From: a virus
Length of the DNA: 40,289 nucleotides
Virus record (IMG/VR): IMGVR_UViG_3300043449_001129
Span: 1-40,289 of that record
Strand: one strand, 5' to 3'
Shown piece by piece: positions 15,433 through 23,799 of this stretch (positions within the stretch are counted from its first letter, which is position 1; the number at the start of each line of letters is the position of its first letter). The notes below the pieces were generated by a model. It was not told the origin of the DNA, did not search any database, and saw only the letters and a program-made list of their open reading frames with translations. The translations under genes and the position numbers were made by a program.

Positions 15433-16871
15433 TGGCCGCAGCCGTCTTGACCGTCGGCGGGTCGGCGCGCTCGCTCAAGGCGGGATCGCTGAGCGTGATG
15501 GAGAACATCAACGGCCGCTCGTCGCTGCGCGCCTCGATTGTCTCGACCACGGGCGCGTATATCCCGGACATCGATGACGCGGTGGTGCTCACCGATAGCG
15601 GGGCGACAGTGCTCTTCGGCGGGTTCGTGTCAGAACGGCAATACTCCTGGCTCTTGCAAGGGTCGGGCGTCGAGTCGACCATCACCGCCAGCGACTATAG
15701 CGCGCTCGCGGATCGGCGGCTGGTGTCCGGTTCGACTGCCGGCGGCGTCACCATCCGCGATGTTGCGGATTACGTCGTCTCTACCTACCTCGCCTCGTTT
15801 GGGGTCACAAGGGATGCGGGCATGTTGACCGGCGGCACGGTCGGCGCGCTCTCCTATGACTATGTGCCCTGCACCGATGTCTTTAATGATCTCGCCAAAT
15901 TGGCGACGGGCTGGATGTGGCGCATCGACGAGAACAAGGTTTTAAAGGCGTTTAAGCCGTCCACCGGCGCCTATCCCTGCCCGTTTTCGATGACCACGGC
16001 GTCGTCGAAGATTGCCGGCGGTGACATCACGGTCACGCGCTCGAGGCAGAACTACGCCAACCGGATCATCATTACCTACAACGACGGCACAAGCGTGCCA
16101 GCCACGGCCACGGCCAACGACGCCGCCGAACAAGCGTTATATGGAATCTACGATGCCGTGATCCGCGCGGAAGGGCCGCTCGACGCGGCGACCGCGCTTG
16201 ACGTGGCCGAGGCGTATCTCGCGCAGACGGTGGCCGCGCCGCGCACGATCATGTTTACCACCACGACGGCGGGCGCACGCGCCGGCCAGACCCTCACGGT
16301 GAACATCACCGGCCGTGTGGCGGGGGCGTTCCTGATCACCGATGTCGAGACCACAGACTTTGGCGGCGTGACCCTCCTGCATCGCGTCACGGCGGTGGAG
16401 GGCGATTTAGCCGGGCCGAACTGGCGCGACACCTTCCAGACCTGGGCGGGCACGGGTTCGAGTCAGGTCTCGTCGGGAATCACGATTGTGACGTCGCAGG
16501 TCGGGCGGGCCACGTATTTCCTGGGGGGCAGCGGGATCGCGGGCGAGCAATCCTCAGGGCCGGCCGTAATCAATGCCGTGGGCTATATCGACGTCATGGT
16601 CGACAGGGCGGCTATCGGTGCATCGACGTCGGTCACCGCCGTCGTGCAATGCAAGACGGCCTCGGCGGGCGTGACGGTGACGCCGCAGGTCTATAACGTC
16701 ACCACGGCCACGGTGGCCGGCACGGGGTCGGTCGTCACGGGCACCGCCTGGACCACGGTGACTTTCCCAATCACGGTCGCGAGTGGTCAGAACACGTATC
16801 GCTTACGGATGACACCAGGCACCGCCAACATTGATTGTTTCAGCCTGGGGTATTTGGAGGTCGGACGATGA
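15432..16871 (+). CDS. Tail hub / distal tail-associated protein
   Basis: 479-residue protein with the GTG start at 15432. The order after the tape measure gene and internal signs point to a hub protein of the gp27/late-control-D kind: an early beta domain with VLFGGFVSERQYSW, SDYSALADRRLV, then YDYVPCTDVFNDLAKLATGW and WRIDENKVLKAF (region about 130-175), a long repeated beta part with RSRQNYANRIIITY, and a C-terminal domain (about 330-479) of carbohydrate-binding character. It would join the tube to the fibres. The stop overlaps the next start (ATGA). Confidence 0.8.
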   Translation: MAAAVLTVGGSARSLKAGSLSVMENINGRSSLRASIVSTTGAYIPDIDDAVVLTDSGATVLFGGFVSERQYSWLLQGSGVESTITASDYSALADRRLVSGSTAGGVTIRDVADYVVSTYLASFGVTRDAGMLTGGTVGALSYDYVPCTDVFNDLAKLATGWMWRIDENKVLKAFKPSTGAYPCPFSMTTASSKIAGGDITVTRSRQNYANRIIITYNDGTSVPATATANDAAEQALYGIYDAVIRAEGPLDAATALDVAEAYLAQTVAAPRTIMFTTTTAGARAGQTLTVNITGRVAGAFLITDVETTDFGGVTLLHRVTAVEGDLAGPNWRDTFQTWAGTGSSQVSSGITIVTSQVGRATYFLGGSGIAGEQSSGPAVINAVGYIDVMVDRAAIGASTSVTAVVQCKTASAGVTVTPQVYNVTTATVAGTGSVVTGTAWTTVTFPITVASGQNTYRLRMTPGTANIDCFSLGYLEVGR

Positions 16872-18940
16872 GGCGCATACTGCTGGGACTGGTCGCGGGC
16901 GCGTGGCTGGCGAGCGTGGCCAGCGCACAAACGGTGGTGGGCGAGCGGCTGCAATTGTCCACGGGGCCATGCACGCTCCGATCGGGGAGCGGGGCGCCGG
17001 CGGCCGGACTCGGTGCCGTCTGTGATACCTATTTCCGCACGGACTCGCCGTATACCGTGCTCGTGAAAACGGGCGCGTCTACATGGTCAGAGATTTACCG
17101 TGCCGGTGGGACCGACGTGGCCGTGGCCGACGGCGGCACCGGACTGTCAAGTTTCACCACGGGTGATCTGGTCTATGCCAGCGGCGCGACCACGTTGGCG
17201 GGGCGGGCGGCGGTGGCGACCGGCCAGGTGCTCACCAGCGCCGGCACGAGCACGGCGCCGGTCTGGTCGGCGTCCCCGTCGGTCACGGCAGTGACGGCCA
17301 GCGGCGCGGTGTCAGGGGCAACGGTGGCTGGCACCACGTCGATGACCACGCCGTCCCTCTTGGCGGCGGCTGATCTCACGCTGACGCCGACCGGCGATCT
17401 CATCCTTGCGCCGACCGGCCTCGATGTGCTGCCCAATAGCGGCTACACGAAGAATCTCGGCGCGCTTACCAATAAATTTCTGGCGTTGCATGTGGCCGAG
17501 CTGTGGGCGGAGACGCTGGTCGCGCAGAATACGATCGCCACGATTGGCGGGCGCATTCTCGTCGGGCCGACCACCACGCTCACGTCGGACTTGGCGTCCG
17601 GGGCCACCTCGATGAGCGTGAAGCATAACCAGATGGTGAGCGGCGCGCGCGTGGTGTTGCAGGTCAATAACGCGATTGAGTGGATCGCGGTCACCAGTGC
17701 CGCAAGCGGCAGTGGACCGTACACCTACTCGATCTCGCGCGACCTGGACGGCAGCGGCGCGAATAATTGGACGGCGGGCGATGCCGTGTTTAACACGGGC
17801 ACCACCGCGAACGGCTTCATCGATCTGTATTCAGTGGCCGGGGTGATTGCGGGATCGACGGCTGGGCCGACCATTGTCGGCAACGTGCGAACAGGCACCA
17901 CCTATTCAGACATTGCGCCGCGCTGGGCGATTGGCAATCTGAACGGGATCGCGGGCTACGCCACGGACGTGTATGGCGCGTTTTTCGGAGACGCCGCGGC
18001 CACCAACGTCACCGTCGACGCGACCAACGGGTTTCGAATCCGTAACAGCACGACCAATAAATTTGTGGCGGACACCAGCGGCAACCTGTCTATTGTGGGC
18101 GATCTGACGGTGGGCACGTCGGGGATCATTCGATCCGGCGCGACGGACTACGCCACCGGCACCGGCTACGTGCTCGACTACAACGCGGGCACGCCGCGGG
18201 TGCGCGTCGGCACGACCGCGGGCAACCGGATCGCGTGGGATGGCACGGATCTGACGGTCGTGAGCGCCAACGTCGCACTCGATTCGACGGGTGTCAGTCT
18301 CGCCATGAATACGTCGCCTCCGCCACCGCCAGCGGCCCCACCCCCGCTCGCCACCACGAACGCCGTGCGCTTTACGGCAGGAGACGGCGGCACCAGCGCG
18401 CTCGGTGGTGGCTACGACAGCAGTGGCAAATATCTGTACTTGCAGGTGGAGAACGACGACAGCGGCGATTATGGCCGCATGAAACTCATCGCCAAGGGCG
18501 AAACGGACGGAGGCACGGAGCGGACGAGCTATATCGAGCTCTCAGCAGGATATTTGAACGGATCGGACCTGCTGGGCGAATACGTCGACGTGTCTGCGGA
18601 TTTCGTGACGTTTTCCACGTCGGTGGAATCCATGGTGAACATGAAAGTGAACGGTGCGATCACGCTCAATACGGATGTCTCGTCACAGAATGCAGGGTCG
18701 ATTGCGCAGACAGCGGTGAACGGGCTCACGCTCAGAGGCGTGTCAGGGTCAACCTACGATTTCTTCCTTGGCAATCGGAGCGGCACAGGCGTCATCGCCA
18801 ACGTGGCCAACACCACGGAGATTCAGATCGCCGGCGTCTCGTCTGACGGGAATGGCAAGGTGCTGTGCGTGAAATCGGACGGCGCGATCGGCACCTGCAA
18901 CGCCAGCTCAATTGGAGATAGCACATGCACCTGCGGCTAA
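16868..18940 (+). CDS. Fibre-like protein with Sec signal peptide
   Basis: 690-residue protein starting at ATG 16868 (ATGA overlap). It opens with MRRILLGLVAGAWLASVASA followed by Q, which reads as a Sec signal peptide with an ASA|Q cleavage site. The rest looks like a tail fibre: VAVADGGTGLSSFTTGDLVY (about 85-103), a motif widespread in phage fibres and in repeat-rich adhesins, GTSTAPVWSASPS, many beta-type repeats, a polyproline bridge near residue 483 and a Cys-rich end (KVLCVKSDGAIGTCN and CTCG). A cytoplasm-assembled fibre should not have a signal peptide, so this product may be exported instead. Whether it is virion-borne or secreted is undecided. Confidence 0.8.
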   Translation: MRRILLGLVAGAWLASVASAQTVVGERLQLSTGPCTLRSGSGAPAAGLGAVCDTYFRTDSPYTVLVKTGASTWSEIYRAGGTDVAVADGGTGLSSFTTGDLVYASGATTLAGRAAVATGQVLTSAGTSTAPVWSASPSVTAVTASGAVSGATVAGTTSMTTPSLLAAADLTLTPTGDLILAPTGLDVLPNSGYTKNLGALTNKFLALHVAELWAETLVAQNTIATIGGRILVGPTTTLTSDLASGATSMSVKHNQMVSGARVVLQVNNAIEWIAVTSAASGSGPYTYSISRDLDGSGANNWTAGDAVFNTGTTANGFIDLYSVAGVIAGSTAGPTIVGNVRTGTTYSDIAPRWAIGNLNGIAGYATDVYGAFFGDAAATNVTVDATNGFRIRNSTTNKFVADTSGNLSIVGDLTVGTSGIIRSGATDYATGTGYVLDYNAGTPRVRVGTTAGNRIAWDGTDLTVVSANVALDSTGVSLAMNTSPPPPPAAPPPLATTNAVRFTAGDGGTSALGGGYDSSGKYLYLQVENDDSGDYGRMKLIAKGETDGGTERTSYIELSAGYLNGSDLLGEYVDVSADFVTFSTSVESMVNMKVNGAITLNTDVSSQNAGSIAQTAVNGLTLRGVSGSTYDFFLGNRSGTGVIANVANTTEIQIAGVSSDGNGKVLCVKSDGAIGTCNASSIGDSTCTCG

Positions 18941-19320
18941 TGACCCTGGCACTCGTCGCCGTGCTGGCGGTCTCGGCATCCGCGCAGACGTTGACGGTCG
19001 CTGGCAAGCAGCCCCTCGGGTTGTTGGACGGAGAGGTGTGGCCGGCCGAGCTTGACGGCGATTTACACACACGCGAAGCGATTCAGTATCGCTATGTCTA
19101 CGAGCTCCGCACCGAGTTCATCCGCGGGCTGGCGTTTCGCGACGACGGGACCATCTGCCGTGGGCCATGGATTGACCCGTGGGCGCAGGTGTTTGCGTCG
19201 TCAGAATTCCAGACCACGGTGGGCTATGTCTACGGCACGGTGTTTTTAGTCGGTGTGGCGCAATTTGTCGCGCAGTCGGACCGGCATTTGTGGGTGATCA
19301 CCATTGGCTATGGGTGCTAA
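18925..19320 (+). CDS. Small secreted protein, unrecognised
   Basis: 131-residue ORF overlapping the fibre-like gene by 16 bases. ATG 18925 follows GGAGA; ATG 18940 (TAATG) is an alternative start. Both keep a signal peptide, MHLRLMTLALVAVLAVSASA, with cleavage before Q21. The mature part has YVYELRTEFIRGLAFRDDG, two Cys residues (C138-type numbering is not applicable; they fall at TICRGPW and at the very end, GYGC) and one later hydrophobic stretch TTVGYVYGTVFLVGVAQFV that could be a membrane helix. Possible periplasmic or outer-membrane role; function unknown. Confidence 0.7.
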   Translation: MHLRLMTLALVAVLAVSASAQTLTVAGKQPLGLLDGEVWPAELDGDLHTREAIQYRYVYELRTEFIRGLAFRDDGTICRGPWIDPWAQVFASSEFQTTVGYVYGTVFLVGVAQFVAQSDRHLWVITIGYGC

Positions 19321-19612
19321 CACACGTCTGCGTGTTCTCGTGGCCGGTGTGGTCGCGCTGCTCGCCGTCACCGTGACGGCGCAGGACACCGCCGCGCCGA
19401 CGTTAGCGGCAGAGGCGCTGCTCCGCTTGCAGAACTTCGAGCTGCGCGCCGAGAACATTGCGCTGAAACAGGCGCAACTGCAAGCCGACTTGGCGGCGCT
19501 GCAAGCAGAAGCCAACGACTACGCGCAGACGCTCAAGCGGCCGGGCTATACGCTCACGCGCAATGAGCGCGGCGCCTGGAGCTACGCACCAACAAAGGCG
19601 ACCAAGCCATGA
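19310..19612 (+). CDS. Periplasmic coiled-coil protein (i-spanin-like topology)
   Basis: 100-residue protein. ATG 19310 is chosen; TTG 19304 is a near alternative. It has an N-terminal hydrophobic helix RVLVAGVVALLAVTVTA followed by Q, then a helical charged segment LLRLQNFELRAENIALKQAQ and QADLAALQAEANDY, ending in a basic tail. A membrane-anchored or secreted helical periplasmic protein directly before an XhlA-like gene and endolysin recalls the Rz-type inner spanin that disrupts the outer membrane. No lipoprotein partner lies within the cassette, so the spanin call is tentative. The stop overlaps the next ATG by four bases. Confidence 0.65.
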   Translation: MGANTRLRVLVAGVVALLAVTVTAQDTAAPTLAAEALLRLQNFELRAENIALKQAQLQADLAALQAEANDYAQTLKRPGYTLTRNERGAWSYAPTKATKP

Positions 19613-19842
19613 CCTCAGAACCGATTACCGAACGGGAATTTAATCGCGCCTTGAAGTCGCTGGAGGATTTGATTCGCGACGGGCAGCAAGCGAACGACGC
19701 CGCGAACAAAGCGATTCTGGCGCAAGCCACCAAGACCAACGGACGCCTGGCGCGCGCTGAGATTGCGATCGCGATCCTGCAATGGGGCTATGGGCTCGGC
19801 GCAGCGATTCTGGCGGGCTGGTTTTTCAGGGTGTGGCCATGA
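19609..19842 (+). CDS. XhlA-like membrane protein, putative holin accessory
   Basis: 77-residue protein: an N-terminal charged helix ITEREFNRALKSLEDLIRDG, then KTNGRLARAEIAIAI and a C-terminal membrane helix LQWGYGLGAAILAGWFF with a short tail. This is the layout of the XhlA/hemolysin-like family, which works with a holin and endolysin. It sits directly upstream of the endolysin, whose ATG overlaps its stop (ATGA). It might itself be the holin, but a better holin candidate lies at 21619. Confidence 0.75.
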   Translation: MTSEPITEREFNRALKSLEDLIRDGQQANDAANKAILAQATKTNGRLARAEIAIAILQWGYGLGAAILAGWFFRVWP

Positions 19843-20267
19843 CGCCGTTCGACCTGGCGCAACGATTCGTGGGCGAGCTGCACGAAATTAAAGGGATGCA
19901 GCATCATCCGTGGATTCAGTGGGCGCACATGCTGTGCGGCCTCGGGGTCGACCAGCCCGACGAGGTGCCGTGGTGCAGCAGTTTCGTGAACGCGATCGCG
20001 TGGCAGCTCAGACTCCCGCGCAGCAAGTCTGCCGCGGCGCGGTCGTGGCTGAGTGTTGGGGAAGTGGTGAGTTCCGTCAATTTTGCGTCGGTTGGTTATG
20101 ACGTCGTGGTGCTCAAGCGCGGCTCGAACCAGGCACAAGGCCACGTCGGGTTCTTTGCGGGCTGTGATGCCACGACGGTCAGTGTGCTGTGCGGCAATCA
20201 GTCGGACGCGGTGAGCATTGTGCGATTTCCGCTGGCGGACGTGCTGTCGATCAGGAGGTTGTCATGA
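19839..20267 (+). CDS. CHAP-type endolysin (TIGR02594-like)
   Basis: 142-residue cell wall hydrolase. It carries the triad expected for CHAP/NlpC-type enzymes: Cys46 in VPWCSSFVN, His102 in GHVGFF and Asn120 in CGNQSD, with SAAARSWLSVG in between, matching the small phage hydrolase family known as TIGR02594. No signal peptide or wall-binding domain is visible, so a holin is needed for release. The ATG at 19839 overlaps the XhlA-like stop. AGGAGG at its end (20253-20258) is the ribosome binding site of the following gene. Confidence 0.85.
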   Translation: MTPFDLAQRFVGELHEIKGMQHHPWIQWAHMLCGLGVDQPDEVPWCSSFVNAIAWQLRLPRSKSAAARSWLSVGEVVSSVNFASVGYDVVVLKRGSNQAQGHVGFFAGCDATTVSVLCGNQSDAVSIVRFPLADVLSIRRLS

Positions 20268-21601
20268 CACAACGGCGGGACGACGGCGATGTCAGGAATG
20301 CGGAGTGGCGGCAGCGGCGCGACGCGAGGGGAGACGAGTATCCGCCCTATGACGAGCCGGCACCGCCGCCGACGCCGGAGTGGGTGCCTCCGCCCGAACC
20401 CGAGGTGGTTGAGCCTCCGCCCGCTCCCACGCATCCCGATCCCCTGGTTGGCCGACTGCGTATCGAGGGCGGGGCCTACGTGGACGACACGGGACCACGG
20501 TTGCCGGTGTTCTTGCACATGGGCGACCTGATCGGTCAGGGCTTGGCCTTCGGCGTGGATCATATTGTGCCGGCGCTGGACTTTGCCGCGGCGCATGGCT
20601 ACCACGGCCTCCGCTCGTGGTTTCATTTGTTCACCGATGGCGGCGGCTGGTGGGCCAATAAGCCGGTGTCCAAGTGGGACCCACGCCAGGACCCGCAACG
20701 CTTCCGCGAGATTCTGGCGGCTGGCGCGGCGCGTGGTTTGAAGTGGCATCTGGCGTCTGGCGGGATCGGCGGCGTCGGGAACACCGACGAAAACGCCATC
20801 TTCGACTGCCTGGCCGACGCCATGGCTGATGTCGGCCCGGCACACTTCGCGCTGATCGAGGCGGTCAACGAGGTCCGAGACACCGGCGACCGGGACGACC
20901 AGGAACCCGCCGAGCTGGCGCGGCTGATCCAGCGCGTGCGCGACCGGCACCCGGAAACGCTGTATGCGCTGAGTGCCTACACCGGCCACGAGGACCGCGA
21001 TCTCCTCCGCGCATGGACGGCGCGGTGGATGGAGTTCTATCTCGTGCATGGCGAGCGCGGCGGTCGCGCGCACGACAAAATCCGCCACATTTTCTCGCTG
21101 GGCTACGACGGCGAGCACCCGACGGTCCGTCGTCTCGGCTGGCAGGGCGAGCCGTGGGGCGTGGGTCGGCTGGTGAGCGCGCAGGCAGGACACGACGAGC
21201 TCGACGCGCACGTCATGCAGGCGGGCGGCGTCATGGCCGCCATGGCCCGCCAGGTCTGGACGGTCATGTCTGGGCCGGGCGTCATCTACGGCGACCAGCC
21301 GCTTGAGCAGATGCCGGGATTGCGTGAGGTGCCGTCGGTGGTGCGTCGGCTGCCGCAGGATTTGATGCGGTTCAACGTGCTCAGCCACGCTGGCGAGAAC
21401 AAGCGCGGGCAGCGTATCCACGCCGCGCACGACGACGTGCGCGCGGATTATGCGATCGATCACGGGACGGGCCGCTATGTCGAGATGATCTACGGCCCGC
21501 CCGAGCAACGCCACGATCTGCGACAGGAACGGAATACACGTTACGACTCGATCGTGCTGGATGGCCCGTGGGCGCGTGTGACCGCGGGACAACTGGCCTA
21601 A
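20264..21601 (+). CDS. Predicted glycoside hydrolase (TIM-barrel, GH5-like)
   Basis: 445-residue protein with AGGAGG at 20253-20258 and ATG 20264. Residues 1-60 are charged then Pro-rich (APPPTPEWVPPPEP), a likely flexible linker. The body resembles a cellulase-type barrel: HMGDLIGQGLAF, LDFAAAHGYHGLRSWFH (about 105-121), the candidate acid/base Glu203 in FALIEAVNEV (195-204; clan GH-A enzymes use an N-E pair here), LYALSAYTGHEDRD and EPWGVGRL later. No signal peptide is visible. It could degrade host exopolysaccharide or be a tail-bound depolymerase. It lies between endolysin and a holin-like gene. Family assignment is inferred from motifs only. Confidence 0.65.
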   Translation: MTQRRDDGDVRNAEWRQRRDARGDEYPPYDEPAPPPTPEWVPPPEPEVVEPPPAPTHPDPLVGRLRIEGGAYVDDTGPRLPVFLHMGDLIGQGLAFGVDHIVPALDFAAAHGYHGLRSWFHLFTDGGGWWANKPVSKWDPRQDPQRFREILAAGAARGLKWHLASGGIGGVGNTDENAIFDCLADAMADVGPAHFALIEAVNEVRDTGDRDDQEPAELARLIQRVRDRHPETLYALSAYTGHEDRDLLRAWTARWMEFYLVHGERGGRAHDKIRHIFSLGYDGEHPTVRRLGWQGEPWGVGRLVSAQAGHDELDAHVMQAGGVMAAMARQVWTVMSGPGVIYGDQPLEQMPGLREVPSVVRRLPQDLMRFNVLSHAGENKRGQRIHAAHDDVRADYAIDHGTGRYVEMIYGPPEQRHDLRQERNTRYDSIVLDGPWARVTAGQLA

Positions 21602-21618
21602 CAGGAGGCACTGACACC

Positions 21619-21951
21619 ATGAACGCATTGTCAATTCAGCTTGGTCTGGCCGCGGTGGTGCCGCTGGCCATTGAAGCTCTTAAGAATTCGCGACTGCCGG
21701 GCCTGGGGTGGATCAATCAGGGCACGGTTGTGGTCTCGCGTCTGCTCTCGCTGTTGTGTGCCGCGGCGGCGGCGGCGGGTCTGGTCGTGGAGTTTGATGG
21801 TTCATTGCTCACGCCTGGCACGCTCACGATTGCAAACCTGGGTCTCTGGACGGCGGCGCGGTTTAGCTGGGAGCTTGTGGCTCAGTTCAGTTTGCAGGAG
21901 CTGGCCTACCGCGCCGCCGTGCAGCCCACAAGCGCGGGTCGGTTCCGCTAA
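21619..21951 (+). CDS. Holin-like membrane protein
   Basis: 110-residue protein with AGGAGG at 21603-21608 and ATG 21619. Two or three hydrophobic helices are visible: LGLAAVVPLAIEAL (about 8-21), VVSRLLSLLCAAAAAAGLVV (about 38-57) and a weaker TIANLGLWTAARFSW segment, then a soluble C-terminal tail. Small phage proteins of this form near endolysins are usually holins, which open the inner membrane at a set time. Its stop overlaps the next ATG (TAATG). Confidence 0.65.
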   Translation: MNALSIQLGLAAVVPLAIEALKNSRLPGLGWINQGTVVVSRLLSLLCAAAAAAGLVVEFDGSLLTPGTLTIANLGLWTAARFSWELVAQFSLQELAYRAAVQPTSAGRFR

Positions 21952-22208
21952 TGTCCGAGCTCCTGATTCCTCTGGCGCCTGGCAGCCTGCTGGCGTCCGC
22001 CTCGGGCGAGCTTGAGCGGCAGATCCGCGCGGTCGTGCCGCCGGGCAAGCGCGGGGCCGCCATGACCGTGGTGGACAAGGACGGCGTGCGCGTCGGCATT
22101 GCGGCGGTCTACAAGGACGCGGTAACGGTGAGCCTGGAGATCAGCAAGCGATGGGCCACCGGAACCGCGCCGCCTGATGCCTCGCTCAAGATCAAGGCGG
22201 TGTTCTGA
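21951..22208 (+). CDS. Small unrecognised protein (85 aa)
   Basis: 85-residue protein beginning with a hydrophobic but not typical signal stretch (MSELLIPLAPGSLLASASG). It then shows VVPPGKRGAAMTVVDKDGVRVGIA and VTVSLEISKRWATG, a small alpha/beta domain. It is linked by TAATG upstream and TGATG downstream to its neighbours, which supports it being translated. No family is recognised. Confidence 0.65.
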   Translation: MSELLIPLAPGSLLASASGELERQIRAVVPPGKRGAAMTVVDKDGVRVGIAAVYKDAVTVSLEISKRWATGTAPPDASLKIKAVF

Positions 22209-22366
22209 TGCCGTTCGATCCGAGAGAGGCTTTCGTGACGTGTCCTCGCCGGTGCGACGTGGCCACGCTGCCAGAGCCGGTGCAGAACCGGCCGGGCCAC
22301 TACGCCTGCACCGCGTGCGGGCACGAGTTCACGTTCAGAGCCGACCCGCCGATGGTGTCTCGATGA
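22208..22366 (+). CDS. Short zinc-ribbon protein (52 aa)
   Basis: 52-residue ORF with TGATG at its start and ATGA at its end. Two cysteine pairs, CPRRC and CTAC (followed by GHEF), form a rubredoxin-like or zinc-ribbon pattern about 25 residues apart. It is too small to be an enzyme. It may bind zinc and nucleic acid or be a partner of the methyltransferase just downstream. It is supported by tight overlaps on both sides. Confidence 0.65.
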   Translation: MPFDPREAFVTCPRRCDVATLPEPVQNRPGHYACTACGHEFTFRADPPMVSR

Positions 22367-22917
22367 ACCTCACTAGCCGCGAAGAGAGCACGTATACCGA
22401 CGCGCTGAGCCTGCCGAGCTATGGCGACTTTTCACCCGGCGAGGTGTATGCGCCAGTGTTTGCGTCCCTGGCCGACCCGCGCAGCACGGTGCTCGACGCG
22501 GGCGCGGGCACGGGCGCGGGGATGCGCGCGCTGCAGGCGCTCGGCTACCGCGTCACGGGCGTCGATCTCCCCGATCTACAGGTGCCTGGCGTGCGCGCGG
22601 GTGTGTGCTTGTGGCGACCGTTGCCGCCACCGGCACGCGGTGAGCGCTACGACTACGTGTATTGCACCGACGTGCTTGAGCATATCCCGCCGGAGTTCAC
22701 GATGCTCTGTGTGGCGCGGATGATGGAGGTGGCCGAGCGCGGGTTGTTCCTGTCGATTGCGCTGGTGCCGGACCATTTTGGTTCGTGGGTTGGGCATCCG
22801 CTGCACCTCACCGTCCGCCGGTATGACGAGTGGCTGGACAATTTGCGCGAGCTGGCGACCGTCACTGACGCGCGCGACCTGGGCACGACGGGCCTGTATT
22901 TCTTGGAGCCACGATGA
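22363..22917 (+). CDS. SAM-dependent methyltransferase (class I)
   Basis: 184-residue protein. Motif I LDAGAGTGAG lies at about residues 44-53, followed by RVTGVDLPDL (acidic residue that holds the SAM ribose) and motif IV YDYVYCTDVLEHI (about 103-115), then a LFLSIALVPDHFG strand and HLTVRRYDEWL. ATG 22363 overlaps the previous stop. It is followed by overlap (ATGA) with the MptE/Maf-like gene, so the two are probably made together. Class I small-molecule or sugar methyltransferases have this form; no DNA methylase motif (DPPY, NPPY) is seen. Substrate unknown. Confidence 0.85.
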   Translation: MNLTSREESTYTDALSLPSYGDFSPGEVYAPVFASLADPRSTVLDAGAGTGAGMRALQALGYRVTGVDLPDLQVPGVRAGVCLWRPLPPPARGERYDYVYCTDVLEHIPPEFTMLCVARMMEVAERGLFLSIALVPDHFGSWVGHPLHLTVRRYDEWLDNLRELATVTDARDLGTTGLYFLEPR

Positions 22918-23795
22918 ACGCGCCAGTCATGGACGACGTGACGCGCGAGGTGACGCCGTCGCCGGTGTTTGAGGGTCTGACGCTCGTGGGCGACGTGAAC
23001 ACGGACACGGCCACGGTAGTGCGTCATATCTCCTCCTCGATCCGCCGCCAGTATCCGCAGGTCTGGCCAACGGCGGTCAACGCGCACCGCGTGGTCGTGG
23101 TGGGGGGTGGGCCGTCGCTCGAATCGACCTTCGCGGAGCTGAAGGCGCTGGTGTTTGCTGGCGCGAAGCTCGTCGCGCTGAATGGCGCGTATCAGTGGCT
23201 GCTCGATAGAAACCTGCAGCCACGGGCGCATATCATCCTCGACGCGCGGCCGGAGTCGGCCAGTCTCGTCGGGCCAGCCCTTCCAGACTGCCGGTATTAC
23301 ATCTGTAGCCAATGCGCGCCTGAGACCTGGGACGCGGTGGCCGGTCGGCCGAATGTGGCGATCTGGCACGCCGGTGGCGGGCCTGAGATTGACGACGTGC
23401 TGAATAGCTATTACCTCAAGCACTGGATCCATGTTACAGGCGGCACGACGGTCGGCACGCGCGCGATTGCGCTACTGCGGACGCTCGGGTTCCTCCGGTT
23501 TGACCTGTTTGGCTTAGATTCCTGTTGGATGGACGATCAGCACCACGCCTATCCTCAGGCGCAGAATGATCGCGATCGACGGTATCGCCTGACTATTGAA
23601 GCGAAAGATAGCAGCATGCCCGCGCGCACGTTTCACGTCGCGCCGTGGCATGTCCAACAGCTCGAGGACTTCGTGCTGTTTGTGCGGGCGCATGGGGACA
23701 AGGTGTTACTTCGCATTCATGGCGATGGCCTCTTGGCGTATGCGTTAGAAGCGCTGGGTTCGGATGTCGTTTATCATGTAGAAGAGAAGGAGTAA
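22914..23795 (+). CDS. MptE/Maf-like protein (DUF115 domain)
   Basis: 293-residue protein of the DUF115 type. VVVVGGGPSLES (about 60-71) is the nucleotide-binding loop, followed by LVALNGAYQWLLDRN, ILDARPESASLV and, near 180-195, a VTGGTTVGTRAIALLRTLGF helix and FGLDSCWMDD. Relatives include archaeal 6-hydroxymethylpterin diphosphokinase MptE and bacterial Maf proteins that transfer pseudaminic or legionaminic acid to flagellin. Next to a methyltransferase and with a CgeB-like enzyme elsewhere in the phage, a sugar-transfer role is favoured. The end carries AAGGAG for the next gene. Activity is inferred. Confidence 0.72.
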   Translation: MNAPVMDDVTREVTPSPVFEGLTLVGDVNTDTATVVRHISSSIRRQYPQVWPTAVNAHRVVVVGGGPSLESTFAELKALVFAGAKLVALNGAYQWLLDRNLQPRAHIILDARPESASLVGPALPDCRYYICSQCAPETWDAVAGRPNVAIWHAGGGPEIDDVLNSYYLKHWIHVTGGTTVGTRAIALLRTLGFLRFDLFGLDSCWMDDQHHAYPQAQNDRDRRYRLTIEAKDSSMPARTFHVAPWHVQQLEDFVLFVRAHGDKVLLRIHGDGLLAYALEALGSDVVYHVEEKE

Positions 23796-23799
23796 TCAC

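Noticed and set aside
20198-21634. 478-codon - strand open frame opposite the glycosidase gene
   Set aside because: Composition is rich in Arg, His and Ala as expected for an antisense shadow; the + strand has AGGAGG, a linker and a barrel-like protein.
21951-22208. Possible toxin-antitoxin pair with the following zinc-ribbon gene
   Set aside because: Neither protein shows toxin or antitoxin motifs; both simply lie in a tightly coupled series of overlapping genes.
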